A stretch of 26,694 bases of DNA from IMG/VR virus record IMGVR_UViG_3300042326_000208, positions 1 to 26,694 of that record. One strand, 5' to 3'. Shown piece by piece: positions 26,236 to 26,694 of this stretch. Position 1 is the stretch's first letter; each line of letters opens with the position of its first letter. The notes under the pieces were generated by a model, which was given only the letters and a program-made list of their open reading frames with translations, ran no database searches and was not told where the DNA came from. Made by a program: the position numbers and the translations under genes. Source of the stretch: a virus.

Positions 26236-26694
26236 ATGGCTACGACAAAGCTAACTTTTGGAGAATGGTTGCCAGATCAGCCCGGAGTAACAGGGGCGAT
26301 TACTGACGCTAAGAACTGTTATCCCGTTGCTAACGGCTATGCGCCTTTTAGGTCTGAGGCTGATTATTCTGATGCTGCTGCTCAGAATTTGCTTATTACG
26401 TTTGGTGGCAAGTTCGGCGGTGAGGTGGCTTTATTTGCTGCTGGAGCAACTCAGGTTTACAAGTTTGACTCGTCTGATGCTAGTTTAGATGCGGTAACAA
26501 CAACGGGGTATTCAACGGTTGAGAGTTGGGATGTAACGCAGTATGGGTCTAAGATGATTCTGGCTAACGGTCAGGATAAGTTGCAAGCCTATGAGATTGG
26601 CGTATCAACTTACTTTGCTGACCTAGCTGCTGCTGCTCCTACGGCTAAGTTTGTGACTGTGGTTCGTGATTTCGTTGTTGCGGCTAACGATGGA
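26236..26694 (+). CDS. Tail nozzle-like protein (P22 gp10-like), truncated by window edge
   Basis: The frame is open to the last base, giving 153 N-terminal residues. LTFGEWLPDQPGVTGAITDA (6-25), KNCYPVANGYAPFR and the later beta strands (VALFAAGATQVYKFD, then WDVTQYGSKMILANGQDKLQ) resemble the start of P22 gp10-like tail hub or nozzle proteins, which have a beta-propeller. The ribosome binding site is weak, perhaps coupled to the previous gene. Fibre genes precede it and the portal-adaptor line leads to it, matching a nozzle. Because it is partial, confidence is moderate. Confidence 0.6.
   Translation, partial: MATTKLTFGEWLPDQPGVTGAITDAKNCYPVANGYAPFRSEADYSDAAAQNLLITFGGKFGGEVALFAAGATQVYKFDSSDASLDAVTTTGYSTVESWDVTQYGSKMILANGQDKLQAYEIGVSTYFADLAAAAPTAKFVTVVRDFVVAANDG

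Noticed and set aside
1-26694. Prophage attachment sites or integrase
   Set aside because: No tyrosine or serine recombinase and no tRNA-end duplication are seen, so integration cannot be supported from this window.

Overview
The window is a compact, gene-dense segment of a tailed double-stranded DNA phage, most likely a podovirus with a P22/SU10-type virion. It encodes a large portal (708 aa), a separate scaffold, an SU10-like major capsid protein, an SU10-type adaptor and what looks like a P22 gp10-like tail nozzle. No integrase, rRNA or tRNA is visible. The host cannot be read from the sequence. Shine-Dalgarno-led, tightly overlapping genes point to a bacterial, probably Gram-negative, host, and the Rz-like spanin end agrees with that.

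Layout. Positions 1-210 hold the end of an Rz-like lysis gene. From 199 to 3093 all genes run leftward: small zinc-finger and membrane proteins, a MazG-like pyrophosphohydrolase, an XRE/Cro-like regulator, a tiny secreted cysteine-rich protein, an SSB-like protein and an ERF-family annealing protein. An AT-rich divergent control region (3094-3220) separates this from a rightward block that continues to the window end. 3221-7761 is replication and DNA metabolism: a DUF1376 replication protein with an origin-like repeat cluster inside its gene, a stand-alone primase zinc domain, QueD, DpdA, a DnaB-type helicase and two small nucleases. 7890-10924 is a run of small accessory genes. 10921-13826 carries an acetyltransferase, a methyltransferase, a glycosyltransferase and a ParB-DNA methylase fusion. 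13851-20248 is packaging and head (TerS, an HNH homing endonuclease, TerL, portal, scaffold, capsid). 20301-26694 is head completion, an unexpected second glycosyltransferase, the adaptor, a large tail-fibre/receptor module with duplicated fibre-chaperone cassettes, and the start of a tail nozzle-like protein.

The most interesting system is the coupled queD-dpdA pair (4714-5852). DpdA is the phage relative of tRNA-guanine transglycosylase that exchanges guanine in DNA for a 7-deazaguanine, and QueD makes an intermediate of that base. The phage therefore probably carries modified genomic DNA that resists host restriction. The QueD copy has Ser where the catalytic Cys is expected and carries a short insertion, so its chemistry may differ. 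The ParB-methylase fusion could add a second layer of DNA modification, and the sugar/acetyl/methyl transferases could decorate either DNA or a surface. The second notable element is a lambda-O-like candidate origin inside the replication gene: four GTTGAAC elements spaced exactly 11 bp apart, next to a perfect palindrome and a 21-bp tandem repeat.
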